Shown here: piece after piece, positions 1-7,262 of the stretch
How positions within the stretch are numbered: position 1 is the first letter of the stretch
How the letters are laid out: the number at the start of each line of letters is the position of its first letter
Source of the DNA: JAKZSU01 sp047517485
GTDB taxonomy: Bacteria; Pseudomonadota; Alphaproteobacteria; UBA7887
Length of the DNA stretch: 17,794 nt
Reading direction: 5' to 3'
NCBI GenBank assembly: GCA_047517485.1
Contig: JAKZSU010000099.1
Coordinates: 1-17,794, forward strand
Made by a program: the position numbers and the translations under genes
The notes under the pieces: model-generated
What the model saw: only the letters and a program-made list of their open reading frames with translations
Database searches by the model: none
What the model was told of the DNA's origin: nothing

Positions 1-1
1 G

Positions 2-67
2 ATCGGTGTGCGGGCTCTTAACAGAATGACCGAACTTGGCTGTGCCAGGTTTGAGTCAGTTGGCTGA
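2..67 (+). CDS. Possible C-terminal tail of a gene entering from the left edge
   Basis: An open frame enters from the left edge and ends at TGA 65-67. It gives 21 residues ending in ALNRMTELGCARFESVG. The composition reads like real protein, but the piece is too short to assign to a family. No start is visible and the next 100 bases hold no gene. It could equally be a chance open frame. Confidence 0.25.
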   Translation: MGVRALNRMTELGCARFESVG

Positions 68-168
68 CCATTTTCACGGGTAAGGGTACTCCGCGCTTGT
101 CCGGTGATTGATGCAACACGGCCACGCAGACCAAGCCGATCGATAGTTCTCGCCGATTGGCGCGCCAG

Positions 169-870
169 TTACGTGCCAGCCGGCAGGTCGATACCGGCCT
201 CCCTCAACAGCATTCGGCCCAAATACGAGATCTGCAGGTGCGACTTGAAGCCACCCGATTTCGTGTCGAACGGCGGATATTCGCCCGTCTTCACCGTATC
301 GAACCTTCTCGCAAGGAGCCCCAGTCTCAACAGGTGCTCTGTCCCCAGCTCATAGAGCGTTGCGTCATCAAGTTGTTCCAGAGACGATCCGATAACCGCC
401 GGAGGAGGCCGGTCGATCATCTCCCAGGCCTGGGACGCGGGCGCGGCGTAGGATTGGCCATAGGCGTTGAGGAGCAGGAATTCGTCATCGTCGATTTCGC
501 CGAACAACCCGATCAGGCGCTTTCGCCTGACCAAATTTGCTTCATCGGTCTTCAAACCGCGAAATACGATCTCCGCCAACCTCGATATCCGTCCGGATGA
601 CGTAGCCCGCGCCGCATGGTGTCCGCCGGACTCGATCAGATCGATTCGTTCAGCGTCGGCAAGTAAACCATCGACCTTCTCCCGTTCGAGGCTCGCCATT
701 CTCGTGTTAAGTACACGCAGATACTCCACGATCCGGTCCTGCCGCAGGCGGGGAATGATCTCCGTCACCAACTCCGCAAGCGGGCCGCCGACAACCGGCA
801 CAAGGCTTCCGGCTACCTTGGTGACAAGTGCGGCGCGATCCCGCCAGTCGTTATCCAATTGATCCGACAT
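169..870 (-). CDS. Conserved-looking protein of unknown function, hydrophobic Gly-rich N-terminal helix
   Basis: A 233-residue protein that I cannot assign to a named family. Residues 14-35 form a hydrophobic, Gly/Pro-rich stretch (AGSLVPVVGGPLAELVTEII) that could insert in or lie on a membrane. Charged helical segments follow (RIVEYLRVLNTRMASLEREK), and the C-terminal half ends in a mixed alpha/beta region rich in Leu, Gly and Arg. The frame is open back to 1023, but I chose ATG 870: the upstream extension is Arg/His-rich and unlike a protein N-terminus, and an AGGAG lies about 14 bases before this ATG. Proteins starting with a similar PVVGGPLAELV-type helix occur as hypothetical genes in accessory islands (recollection, not checked). 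Its neighbour on the same strand is the ATPase/TOPRIM gene, 226 bases upstream, so a joint defence role is possible but unproven. Confidence 0.6.
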   Translation of the reverse strand: MSDQLDNDWRDRAALVTKVAGSLVPVVGGPLAELVTEIIPRLRQDRIVEYLRVLNTRMASLEREKVDGLLADAERIDLIESGGHHAARATSSGRISRLAEIVFRGLKTDEANLVRRKRLIGLFGEIDDDEFLLLNAYGQSYAAPASQAWEMIDRPPPAVIGSSLEQLDDATLYELGTEHLLRLGLLARRFDTVKTGEYPPFDTKSGGFKSHLQISYLGRMLLREAGIDLPAGT

Positions 871-1096
871 GTCAAACCCGACTGCTCCTGAATCCTTATG
901 CCGGGACCGCCCCCTTGCGTGCTGGCGCTCCCGACATTGCTGGATAACTGGCCTCCAGGGCGACGCCGCCCGTCCAAGGCGCAAACGCGTCCGTCTTATT
1001 TGCTCATCCGACCCCGGAAGCAATACTAGACCGACTCATTGCTCTCGCTTGAGTCTGCACCACTTATTTGTACACATGATCGATTTCGAGATAACA
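871..1096. other. Intergenic gap with sharp composition change
   Basis: This is the gap between the ATPase gene and the 233-residue gene. Base composition shifts from GC-rich (871-1020) to clearly AT-rich (from about 1060), which marks a boundary of the foreign-looking ATPase gene. A TTTGTACACA decamer at 1067-1076 recurs at 1124-1133 inside the end of the ATPase gene. No terminator hairpin or RNA gene was seen. Confidence 0.4.
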
Positions 1097-2698
1097 TTAA
1101 TAAAATATGCAGTCTTGAAGCTCTTTGTACACACTCATCTCTGAAGTCACGCACTTCGACAACTCTATCTTGAACTTTTCACGGTTAATGTTTGCCTTGA
1201 TTCCGCAAATATTCTTTATCAACCCAGTTTGGTCTTTAACGTTTTCATTGACAAGGTCTGCAACGTGTTTACGATAAGAGTCCCGATCAAACACCAGTCC
1301 ATTCTTAGCACAATATGCTTGCAACACCTCTTCGTCGTAGAGATAATTCTCAAGTTCCCAGCGGATCAATACGCGATGATTGTTTGAATTGTTTTTTAGG
1401 TATATTTCTCGGTCATTCGCATCGGTTGTTTTCCCAGATGCGAAATCCCGATCCACCAACACAAGTATCTCTATATCTCTGAAGACTTTCGTTAAGATTC
1501 TAAGAGCAATTTCACTGCGTTGCTGAGGTTCAGTATTCCCGCCGCTCGACACGAATAGCGTATCGTGGTAATCATTGCAGAATATGTTGTTGTACGCCTG
1601 AGCATCGACCCCACATTCTTCACCCCGCTTCGTATCTGCTTTCCCTTCACAATATACCAAACGCTTTGGGCTCACTAGGCCAGTCAGATCATCAAGCGCT
1701 GTTTCGAAAATTTTGATCCAATTGTGGCGTGTTTTTTCGATTGGAGAAAGTGTATGAGCTGATCTCGCGAAATCCGTACCCGGTTCGAAGTAGATGACTT
1801 GGCAATCTTCTTTAAGTTCATCTTGGAGTGCACGCAATAAGCCTATGCTATGTGTCGCTACCCAAATCTGACAATTGACACCAACCAGCTTATTAATCTC
1901 AATTAATAGCTTCCTTTGAATCGCCGTATTGATATGGAGTTCCGGCTCGTCAATAAGGAAGACGGTGTCATTATAGTCGTCTTGTCGAAGATAGAGATCG
2001 AGAATAATATCGACAACTTCCTTTTCACCTGCTGAAAGAACATTAAACTCAAAAGGATCAGTCTGATCGGACTTTTCAAAATATAAGGTACCTTGGCCGC
2101 TTTGAACGTCGCCCAAGCTAGAAATTATTAAGTCAAGACAGTTGCTCAATGCACGGTTCAGTTCACCAATGATATGAGCTCGTGCCTCACTGGGCTTAAT
2201 GTCGTTTTCGTCACGATACTTACTGTACTTCGCCTGTAGCCGTCGGTAGTTCGTTTCCATCTTTGCATCGATCGCGCCCGTAGTAGAGGCACCATAGTTG
2301 TTAAGGCTAATCTCATCAATGGAACTTATTTCAGACACTTTAACATTAGAGTTATACCGATACGGGCTCCTGAACGAAAGAATCGTAGTTCCTCTGCCTA
2401 AAGCATCTTTATTCTCTCGTACCTTTTCGTAGGGACCATTGGTAAAATTGATTTCAACATTTTGGTAATTATAATTTGGCTGATTGTGAAGTGAGTGATA
2501 AAGGAGGTCACCGGTGTCGGTGTTTCCTATTTGTTGATACGCGTTTTGATGAAATAGCATCCCGTCAATGACACTACTCTTACCACAGCCGTTCGGTCCG
2601 ATTAGGGCGACAATGCGAGCGGGATTATCGCCAAGATCGATCGTGAGATCTTTAAAGCGTTTATATCCATTTTTCAGTTTTATGGATGTAATTTTCAT
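1097..2698 (-). CDS. ABC/SMC-type ATPase fused to OLD/DUF4435-like TOPRIM nuclease domain, probable anti-phage protein
   Basis: 533 residues. The N-terminal half is an ABC/SMC-like ATPase: the start MKITSIKLKN is typical, with Walker A GPNGCGKS at 34-41, signature LSAGEKE at 221-227, Walker B VFLIDEPELH at 246-255 and switch histidine in ATHS at 281-284. The C-terminal half has TOPRIM-type acidic motifs: CEGKAD at 350-355 (catalytic Glu 351) and LVDRD at 414-418. WELENYL at 447-453 resembles DUF4435/OLD proteins. Known members (OLD, PARIS AriA/AriB) act as ATP-controlled nucleases in phage defence. PARIS normally splits these halves but fused forms exist. The gene is AT-rich (24 G+C in the 60 bases 2041-2100), unlike the island to its right, which indicates horizontal transfer. 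An IS3 element ends 8 bases before the ATG and no ribosome site is visible there, so expression is doubtful. The ATPase call is firm; the exact subfamily is inference. Confidence 0.9.
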   Translation of the reverse strand: MKITSIKLKNGYKRFKDLTIDLGDNPARIVALIGPNGCGKSSVIDGMLFHQNAYQQIGNTDTGDLLYHSLHNQPNYNYQNVEINFTNGPYEKVRENKDALGRGTTILSFRSPYRYNSNVKVSEISSIDEISLNNYGASTTGAIDAKMETNYRRLQAKYSKYRDENDIKPSEARAHIIGELNRALSNCLDLIISSLGDVQSGQGTLYFEKSDQTDPFEFNVLSAGEKEVVDIILDLYLRQDDYNDTVFLIDEPELHINTAIQRKLLIEINKLVGVNCQIWVATHSIGLLRALQDELKEDCQVIYFEPGTDFARSAHTLSPIEKTRHNWIKIFETALDDLTGLVSPKRLVYCEGKADTKRGEECGVDAQAYNNIFCNDYHDTLFVSSGGNTEPQQRSEIALRILTKVFRDIEILVLVDRDFASGKTTDANDREIYLKNNSNNHRVLIRWELENYLYDEEVLQAYCAKNGLVFDRDSYRKHVADLVNENVKDQTGLIKNICGIKANINREKFKIELSKCVTSEMSVYKELQDCIFY

Positions 2699-2706
2699 GA
2701 CGGAAG

Positions 2707-2760
2707 TGAGCTGGTCCCACTTTGTTGGACAGTTTGGCAGCGCGGTTAAGGTGTATTCCG
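2707..2760. repeat. IS3-family terminal inverted repeat (left end)
   Basis: It starts TGAGCTGGTCC and ends TAAGGTGTATTCCG. It is interrupted relative to its partner at 3997-4044 by substitutions and an insertion of about 9 bases. It lies downstream of orfB. Confidence 0.75.
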
Positions 2761-2768
2761 GTTCCTGA

Positions 2769-3698
2769 TCATGCTGCCAAAATCCTTTTTATCACATCCT
2801 GTTGCTGTTGTTGAGCCTGTGGGGATGTGGGTAAGCCGTCAGGCTTATCCATCATATCCACGGGCTGCCCGGCGCCGTAGGCTTCCGCCGGCGTTTGACC
2901 GCCGAGGGACGAATGGGGCAGCTCGGTGTTGTAGAAGTCGATCCACTCGCCGATGACCCGTTCGGCCGCGAAGCCGTCGGTCGGCTCGTGCAGGTAGACC
3001 GCCTCGTATTTCAGCGACCGCCACAGCCGCTCGATGACGATGTTGTCCATGCAGCGGCCGCGACCGTCCATGGAGATGCGCACGCCGGCGTTTTTGAGGA
3101 CGCCGGTGAAGTCGAAGCCGGTGAACTGGCTGCCCTGGTCCGTGTTGGAGATTTCTGGGTTTCCGTAGTCGGCCAGCGCCGCATTCAAAGCGTCAATACA
3201 GAACCTGGCGTCCATGGTGTTCGACAGCCGCCACGACAGGACATGGCGCGTCGCCCAGTCCATGATGGCGATCAGGTACAGGAAGCCACGCTGAACCGGG
3301 ATGTAGGTGATATCGGCGCACCAGACCTGATTGGGTCGATCGATCTCAATCCCCTTGAGCAGATAAGGGTAAATCCGATGCGTCGGGTGCGGCGTGCTGG
3401 TTCGCGGCGCCTGATAGATGGCTTCCAGGCCCATGAGACGCATCAGGCGCCGCACACGATGACGGCCGACGCAAACGCCGTCCCGCCGCAACTGGCGGAC
3501 CATCTGGCGGCTGCCATAGAACGGATACTTCAGGAACAACTCATCGATGCGGCGCATCAGGGCCAAGTTCTCCGGGCTCTCCCCCTTGGGCGCGTAGTAG
3601 AAAGACGACCGGCTGATCGACAGAACCTTGCATTGCCGGCTCAAGCTCAGAGCGGGATGATCGCGCCGCATCATGGCCTTGCGGTCCCCCCGGCTCAT
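2769..3698 (-). CDS. IS3-family transposase OrfB (DDE integrase domain)
   Basis: 309 residues supplying the catalytic half of the IS3 transposase. An HTH_21-like region (KYPFYGSRQMVRQLRRDG, near 58-74) precedes the rve integrase core. The DDE triad is visible as D129 in WCADITYI, D187 in NTDQGSQFTG and E223 in IERLWRSLKYE. The last two are separated by 35 residues, the D(35)E spacing expected of retroviral-type integrases. The ATG overlaps the TGA of orfA (ATGA). The working enzyme is expected to be an OrfAB fusion made by -1 frameshifting at the T_TTT_TTG site just upstream. The C-terminus has an unusual QAQQQQQ run. No inactivating change is seen, so the element may still be active. Confidence 0.95.
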   Translation of the reverse strand: MSRGDRKAMMRRDHPALSLSRQCKVLSISRSSFYYAPKGESPENLALMRRIDELFLKYPFYGSRQMVRQLRRDGVCVGRHRVRRLMRLMGLEAIYQAPRTSTPHPTHRIYPYLLKGIEIDRPNQVWCADITYIPVQRGFLYLIAIMDWATRHVLSWRLSNTMDARFCIDALNAALADYGNPEISNTDQGSQFTGFDFTGVLKNAGVRISMDGRGRCMDNIVIERLWRSLKYEAVYLHEPTDGFAAERVIGEWIDFYNTELPHSSLGGQTPAEAYGAGQPVDMMDKPDGLPTSPQAQQQQQDVIKRILAA

Positions 3699-3976
3699 CG
3701 CTTGAGCCCTCTGGCCAAAAAATCGTTGACCACGGTCAGCTCCCCTATCTTGGCGTGCAACTCCTTGATCTCGGACCCGTGATCCGAACGCGCCCGATCT
3801 GCGCCACCCGAGAACACATCGCCAAGGCCATCAATCGCCTGACGCTTCCATGTGCTCACTTGGTTCGGATGAACCTTGTGCTTCGTCGCAATCTCCTGGA
3901 TCGTCTCGTCGCCCCGCAGCGCTTCCAGCGCCACCCGCGCCTTGAAATCTGCCGTGAACCGGCGTCGTGTTACCAT
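3695..3976 (-). CDS. IS3-family transposase OrfA (helix-turn-helix)
   Basis: 93 residues. The N-terminal helix-turn-helix (RRFTADFKARVALEALRG, then IQEIATKHKVHPNQVSTWKR) recognises the IS ends. A heptad-like tail (SEIKELHAKIGELTVVNDFLARGL) probably forms the leucine zipper used for dimerisation. The length and layout are normal for the family. Its reading frame runs into the slippery heptamer at 3716-3722 near its end and stops at TGA 3695-3697, overlapping the start of orfB. The start ATG at 3976 is preceded by GGAG about 8 bases upstream. Confidence 0.93.
   Translation of the reverse strand: MVTRRRFTADFKARVALEALRGDETIQEIATKHKVHPNQVSTWKRQAIDGLGDVFSGGADRARSDHGSEIKELHAKIGELTVVNDFLARGLKR
3716..3722 (-). 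promoter_or_regulatory. Programmed -1 frameshift site T_TTT_TTG
   Basis: In the orfA frame the codons read GAT TTT TTG, so the heptamer fits the X_XXY_YYZ rule exactly. Slipping by -1 continues without a stop (TTT TTT GGC CAG AGG GCT CAA GCG) straight into ATG AGC CGG, the start of orfB. This is the expected way to make the OrfAB transposase in IS3 elements. Confidence 0.75.
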
Positions 3977-4041
3977 CGTCGTACTCCTCCATTATCTGGC
4001 GGAATACACCTTACCAACCTGTCCGATTTTCCAGGACCAGC

Positions 4042-4899
4042 TCAGACATAGTTTTCTTGTGCCCGGACAAGCTTTACTATTTCGTCTCTGGTCAACCCGA
4101 TCAGGGGTCCAAAATCCTCGGTCTTCATGTCCTGCGGGGCGTTGGAGAAGCTGCTGAGCACGGCTACGGGTCCGGTCAGCCTGGCGGTTGCCTTCTCGGC
4201 AATTGCCGCTAGTGCGGGATTGTTTTCGGCCTCGAGGCGCAGCTCGGCCAGCGAGGCGCGGAGGTCCGCGAGTTCTCGCGCCGCCGCGGTCGCCGACGCC
4301 TTGCGTGCCTCGAGATCGCGGTTGGCCATATCCAGCACATTGTTAAGCTCGGCAAGCTTATTAGATTTGGCGACCAAATCGATATTGGCGTCATCGCGAC
4401 GCTTTGTCGCCGCGTCGAGTTCAGCACGCGTTGCCTTCATTTCCTCGGCCAGAGTCTCCGCCCTGGTCTCCACCTCAAGTGCCTTTTCAAAAGCGGCCTT
4501 GGCTTCGGTTTCGGCTTGCTTCGTTCTGGCATTGGCGAGAGCAACCTCAATCGCGGCCCGATGCGCGTCTTCTAAGTTATTTCTGAGGCGGTCGTTGATT
4601 TCATTGTTAAGTTGCACCGACGCGGACAGTGCGTCCACATGCCCTTTGATCAACTTGGCAACATGGCCATAGCTTTCCTTGAGCGCCTTATTCGCCACCT
4701 CGAAATCTTCGCGAGAGCTCTTGCGTTCCGACTCGGCACGGGCATGCAAATTGTCAAAATTTGTCTGACTTTGTTCCTGGAACTTCCACAACGCCGCGAC
4801 CGCCAGTGCGCTTACGATGACCACTGGCGCCAGCCCCCCCAGAGACTTAAGGGCCCTTATCGCGAATGAAGCCCAACCCTCAGTTGCCGTCTCGGCCAT
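4042..4899 (-). CDS. Membrane-anchored coiled-coil protein, C-terminus cut by IS3 element
   Basis: 285 residues as read. A single membrane helix lies at about 22-39 (GLAPVVIVSALAVAALW). It is followed by a long Ala/Glu/Lys/Arg-rich coiled coil (about 40-230) with heptad character, and a short globular-looking end (PLIGLTRDEIVKLVRAQENYV). The N-terminus is probably cytoplasmic and short, with the coiled coil on one side of the membrane. No enzyme motif is seen and I do not recognise the family. The stop TGA (complement of 4042-4044) is formed by the first three bases of the IS3 end, so the native C-terminus is missing. The start ATG 4899 has only a weak upstream GGGAACGG. It lies on the same strand as the ATPase/TOPRIM gene beyond the IS, so the two may once have been one operon. 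Confidence 0.7.
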   Translation of the reverse strand: MAETATEGWASFAIRALKSLGGLAPVVIVSALAVAALWKFQEQSQTNFDNLHARAESERKSSREDFEVANKALKESYGHVAKLIKGHVDALSASVQLNNEINDRLRNNLEDAHRAAIEVALANARTKQAETEAKAAFEKALEVETRAETLAEEMKATRAELDAATKRRDDANIDLVAKSNKLAELNNVLDMANRDLEARKASATAAARELADLRASLAELRLEAENNPALAAIAEKATARLTGPVAVLSSFSNAPQDMKTEDFGPLIGLTRDEIVKLVRAQENYV

Positions 4900-5235
4900 A
4901 TCCGTTCCCGACTTATCATAAAATTACCAAAGGGAGCCTAAATATGTCATTCACCGATTCAAACTTGCCCATTGCACCAACGCGATCGGTCGAACGCGAG
5001 AATGCACATAATCGGCCCCTGTCAATCGCGGCACCCGCACCAGCCGTGGCAGCAGTGCACAACAATCGTAATGATTGCATGAATCAAGTGGTCGGATCAA
5101 CGCTGATGGCCGGTCGTTGGCGACCGCCCAGGCTGTCACCAATCGACACCACCGTCCGAGCGTCGATCGGCACCAACTTTCGTAAGACCACTAGCACAAC
5201 TGATATCTGGCTATTGAACGTCTTGGCGATGTGCG
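4900..5235. other. Gene-poor region with one doubtful short ORF
   Basis: No recognisable gene. An open frame of 114 residues starts at ATG 4944 with GGGAG 7 bases before it (peptide begins MSFTDSNLPIAPTRSVEREN) and ends at 5288. Its composition is disordered and Arg/Thr/Pro-rich, and its last third overlaps what looks like an amidohydrolase remnant in another frame, so I do not call it a gene. No RNA gene, repeat or terminator was seen. Confidence 0.35.
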
Positions 5236-5349
5236 CGCCGCGACACCGTGATCTGCTACGCCTTCAAGAAGACCGGCGTTTAATTTAGCGCGGACGAAAA
5301 AGCCGCCCTATTCCACGACACCGCCGCTCGCCTGTACCGGCTTGGGTAA
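5236..5349 (+). pseudogene. Decayed amidohydrolase C-terminus (fragment)
   Basis: The frame ending at TAA 5347-5349 reads SADEKAALFHDTAARLYRLG. This closely fits the usual C-terminus of amidohydrolase-2 (TIM-barrel metal-dependent hydrolase) proteins, which commonly end in a FHDNAARFYRL-type motif. The same frame continues upstream (DTVICYAFKKTGV) but is broken by TAA at 5281-5283, and no longer match is visible further up. I read it as a pseudogene remnant left at the edge of the catabolic cluster. The fragment is short, so this is a moderate-confidence call. Confidence 0.4.
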
Positions 5350-5357
5350 TACGAGTC

Positions 5358-5552
5358 TCAATTTGGCAGCGGCAGCACCGGGTGTTCTTCACCGCTGGCC
5401 CGCAACGCCGCCCAGTCGCGGCACCAGTCCGAGCAATACGGGCCGGTCCCGCCCTCGCCGGCGACTTCGCGGGCGCTGTCGTAGAGCAGCGCCCCGCAAT
5501 TATCGCACTTCACATAGGTCTCGATGTAATAGCCGTTGTCGGAAAAACGCAT
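5358..5552 (-). CDS. Small zinc-ribbon protein of the hydantoinase cluster
   Basis: 64 residues. Two Cys pairs are visible, CDNCG near 16-20 and CSDWC near 40-44. Together they form a four-Cys zinc-ribbon-like site. I chose ATG 5552 over the TTG two codons upstream because AGGAG lies 7 bases before the ATG. It begins 12 bases after the hyuB stop in the same direction, so it is the last gene of the hyuAB unit. HyuA/HyuB-related carboxylases (acetone and acetophenone carboxylase) carry an additional small metal-binding subunit, so this protein may be a miniature accessory subunit. That is inference, because the length is much shorter than those known subunits. Confidence 0.75.
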   Translation of the reverse strand: MRFSDNGYYIETYVKCDNCGALLYDSAREVAGEGGTGPYCSDWCRDWAALRASGEEHPVLPLPN

Positions 5553-5564
5553 CGCCAATCTCCT

Positions 5565-7262
5565 TTAATCGCCATCCAGCCCATAGGCTGTGCGCGCCAT
5601 CTCCGCCGAAACGTAGCCTTCGGCGACATCCTCGCGGATCGCTTGGGGATCGCGTTGGCTGACATCGCCGAAGCCGCCGCCGCCCGGCGTAATCAGGCGT
5701 ATGCGATCGCCTGGACGCACGATGACGTTCGACCATTTGCTGGTCGAGGTCTTGCCGAAGGCCTCGACCATGGTCTGCCATTCGCCGTCCTTGCCGGCGG
5801 CGGCGAATAGAGTGGCGCCGGTGGTCCCCTCGCCGCCACCGTCGAGCCCCCAGGCCCGGTGACGGTGTCGATCGGTCAGTTGCGAGCAAGTGATTTCGGC
5901 GTCGCGACAGAGCCAGGATTTGGTCGTGCCCAGGCCGCCGCGATGTTTCCCGGGACCACCGGAATCGGTGAGCAACTTGAATTCCTCGGTGAGCCAGGGG
6001 TAGCGGGTCTCGTACACCTCGACCGGAATCACCCGGCAATTGCCGTTGATCGAGTCGGTGGCGTCGTTGCCGTCGGCGAAGTTGCGCGCGCCCCAGCCGA
6101 CCAATTCGATATCGTAGCAGGCGAAATATTCGTCGTTGACCTTGTCGTGCCCGCCGAATACGAAGTTGATGTGGGTGCCGCCCTCGGCCGCCATCGCCCG
6201 GTCGGGGACGCCCGATGCGAGCGCGCCGATCACCGCGCCGGCGATCCGCGGATGGGTCTCGGTATTGCCGCCGACCTCGGGCGCCGGATAGTCGACATTG
6301 ACCACCGTGGCGCGCGGCGCGACCACCCGGATCGGCCGGAAGCAACCCGAATTCTTCGGGATCGTATCGTCGGTCATATGCAGGATGGCGTTGTACGACG
6401 CCGACCAGGTCACTCCCAAGGTGGCGTTGATCGGCCCACGGACTTGCGCCGAGGAGCCATGGAAATCGACGATGATCTCGCTGCCCTGGACGAAGCAATC
6501 GACGTGGATCATTACTTCTTCATCGGTGATCCCGTCGTTGTCCATGTAATCCTCGAAGGTATATTGCCCGTCGGGGATGCGCTCGATTTCGGCGCGCATG
6601 CGCGCTTCGGAATAGTCCATCAAGTCGTGGCAGGTCTGGCGGAAGGTCTCGATGCCATATTTGGCGATCAGGTCGGCGAGCCGCGTCACCCCCAGCTCGA
6701 CGCCGCTGATCAGCGCCCGCATGTCGCCGTAGTTGTAGCGTGGGGTGCGGACGTTCGCCAGCCACAGCTTCCACACCTCGTCGACATCCTCGCCGCGTTT
6801 CTTGATCTTGACCGGCGGCACCCGGATCCCTTCGTGAAATATCTCGGTCGCCTCGGCGGAAAATCCCCCCGGCACCATACCGCCGACTTCGGCGATATGG
6901 CCGATCGCCACGGTGAACGCCATCACCTGGCCGTCGACGAAGACCGGCGAGAACAGCGTATGCTCGGGGGTGTGCAAACCGCCGCGATAGGGATCATTGT
7001 GGACGATCACGTCGCCGTTCTCGATCGAATCCAGGGGAATTTCCTCGAGGATCGAACGGATCAGCAGCGGCATGCCGCCGATCTGCGCCGGACAAAATTC
7101 GGCGACCGCCAGCATCTCGCCGTCGGGCGCGGCGATCGCGCAGGTGAAATCGAGCGCCTCGTTGAAGATCGTCGAATACGACGTCTTCATCAGGGTGATG
7201 CCCATTTCGCGGCACACCGAGACCATCGAGGACTCGATGATGTTCATGGTGATCATGTCCAT
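5565..7262 (-). CDS. hyuB: Hydantoinase B/oxoprolinase family subunit
   Basis: 565 residues, the normal length for HyuB. It is one half of ATP-dependent enzymes that open cyclic amides (N-methylhydantoinase, 5-oxoprolinase) or carboxylate ketones (acetone/acetophenone carboxylase). Family motifs in order: MDMITMNIIESSMVSVCREM at the start, HNDPYRGGLHTPEHTLFSPVF near 88-108, SGGPGKHRGGLG in the last quarter, TDRHRHRAWGLDGG, and PGDRIRLITPGGGGFGD near the end. The start overlaps the end of hyuA by 10 bases and has GAGGAGG 7 bases upstream inside hyuA, so the two are translationally coupled and expected to form one complex. Cytoplasmic, with no signal peptide. The substrate cannot be told from sequence alone: hydantoinase, oxoprolinase and carboxylase types share these motifs. 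Confidence 0.93.
   Translation of the reverse strand: MDMITMNIIESSMVSVCREMGITLMKTSYSTIFNEALDFTCAIAAPDGEMLAVAEFCPAQIGGMPLLIRSILEEIPLDSIENGDVIVHNDPYRGGLHTPEHTLFSPVFVDGQVMAFTVAIGHIAEVGGMVPGGFSAEATEIFHEGIRVPPVKIKKRGEDVDEVWKLWLANVRTPRYNYGDMRALISGVELGVTRLADLIAKYGIETFRQTCHDLMDYSEARMRAEIERIPDGQYTFEDYMDNDGITDEEVMIHVDCFVQGSEIIVDFHGSSAQVRGPINATLGVTWSASYNAILHMTDDTIPKNSGCFRPIRVVAPRATVVNVDYPAPEVGGNTETHPRIAGAVIGALASGVPDRAMAAEGGTHINFVFGGHDKVNDEYFACYDIELVGWGARNFADGNDATDSINGNCRVIPVEVYETRYPWLTEEFKLLTDSGGPGKHRGGLGTTKSWLCRDAEITCSQLTDRHRHRAWGLDGGGEGTTGATLFAAAGKDGEWQTMVEAFGKTSTSKWSNVIVRPGDRIRLITPGGGGFGDVSQRDPQAIREDVAEGYVSAEMARTAYGLDGD

Larger units (their letters stand above)
2707..4044 (-). mobile_element. Complete IS3-family insertion sequence
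   Basis: About 1338 bp, bounded by imperfect inverted repeats that both start TGAGCTGGTCC (2707-2717 and the complement of 4034-4044). The repeats continue with shared blocks GGACAG and TAAGGTGTATTCCG further in. This fits the IS3 family, whose ends are TG...CA. It carries orfA and orfB in overlapping frames. The flanking triplets differ (AAG on the left, GAC on the right), so there is no 3-4 bp target duplication. That suggests recombination or an adjacent deletion after insertion. The subgroup was not determined. Confidence 0.9.

Noticed and set aside
1067..1133. Repeated TTTGTACACA decamer (1067-1076, 1124-1133)
   Set aside because: Only two copies of a short AT-rich word, one inside the ATPase gene. 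This is not enough for an operator or repeat call.
4944..5288. 114-codon ORF with a fair ribosome site
   Set aside because: No recognisable motif, low-complexity composition, and overlap with the amidohydrolase remnant in another frame. It is kept only as a note in the intergenic entry.
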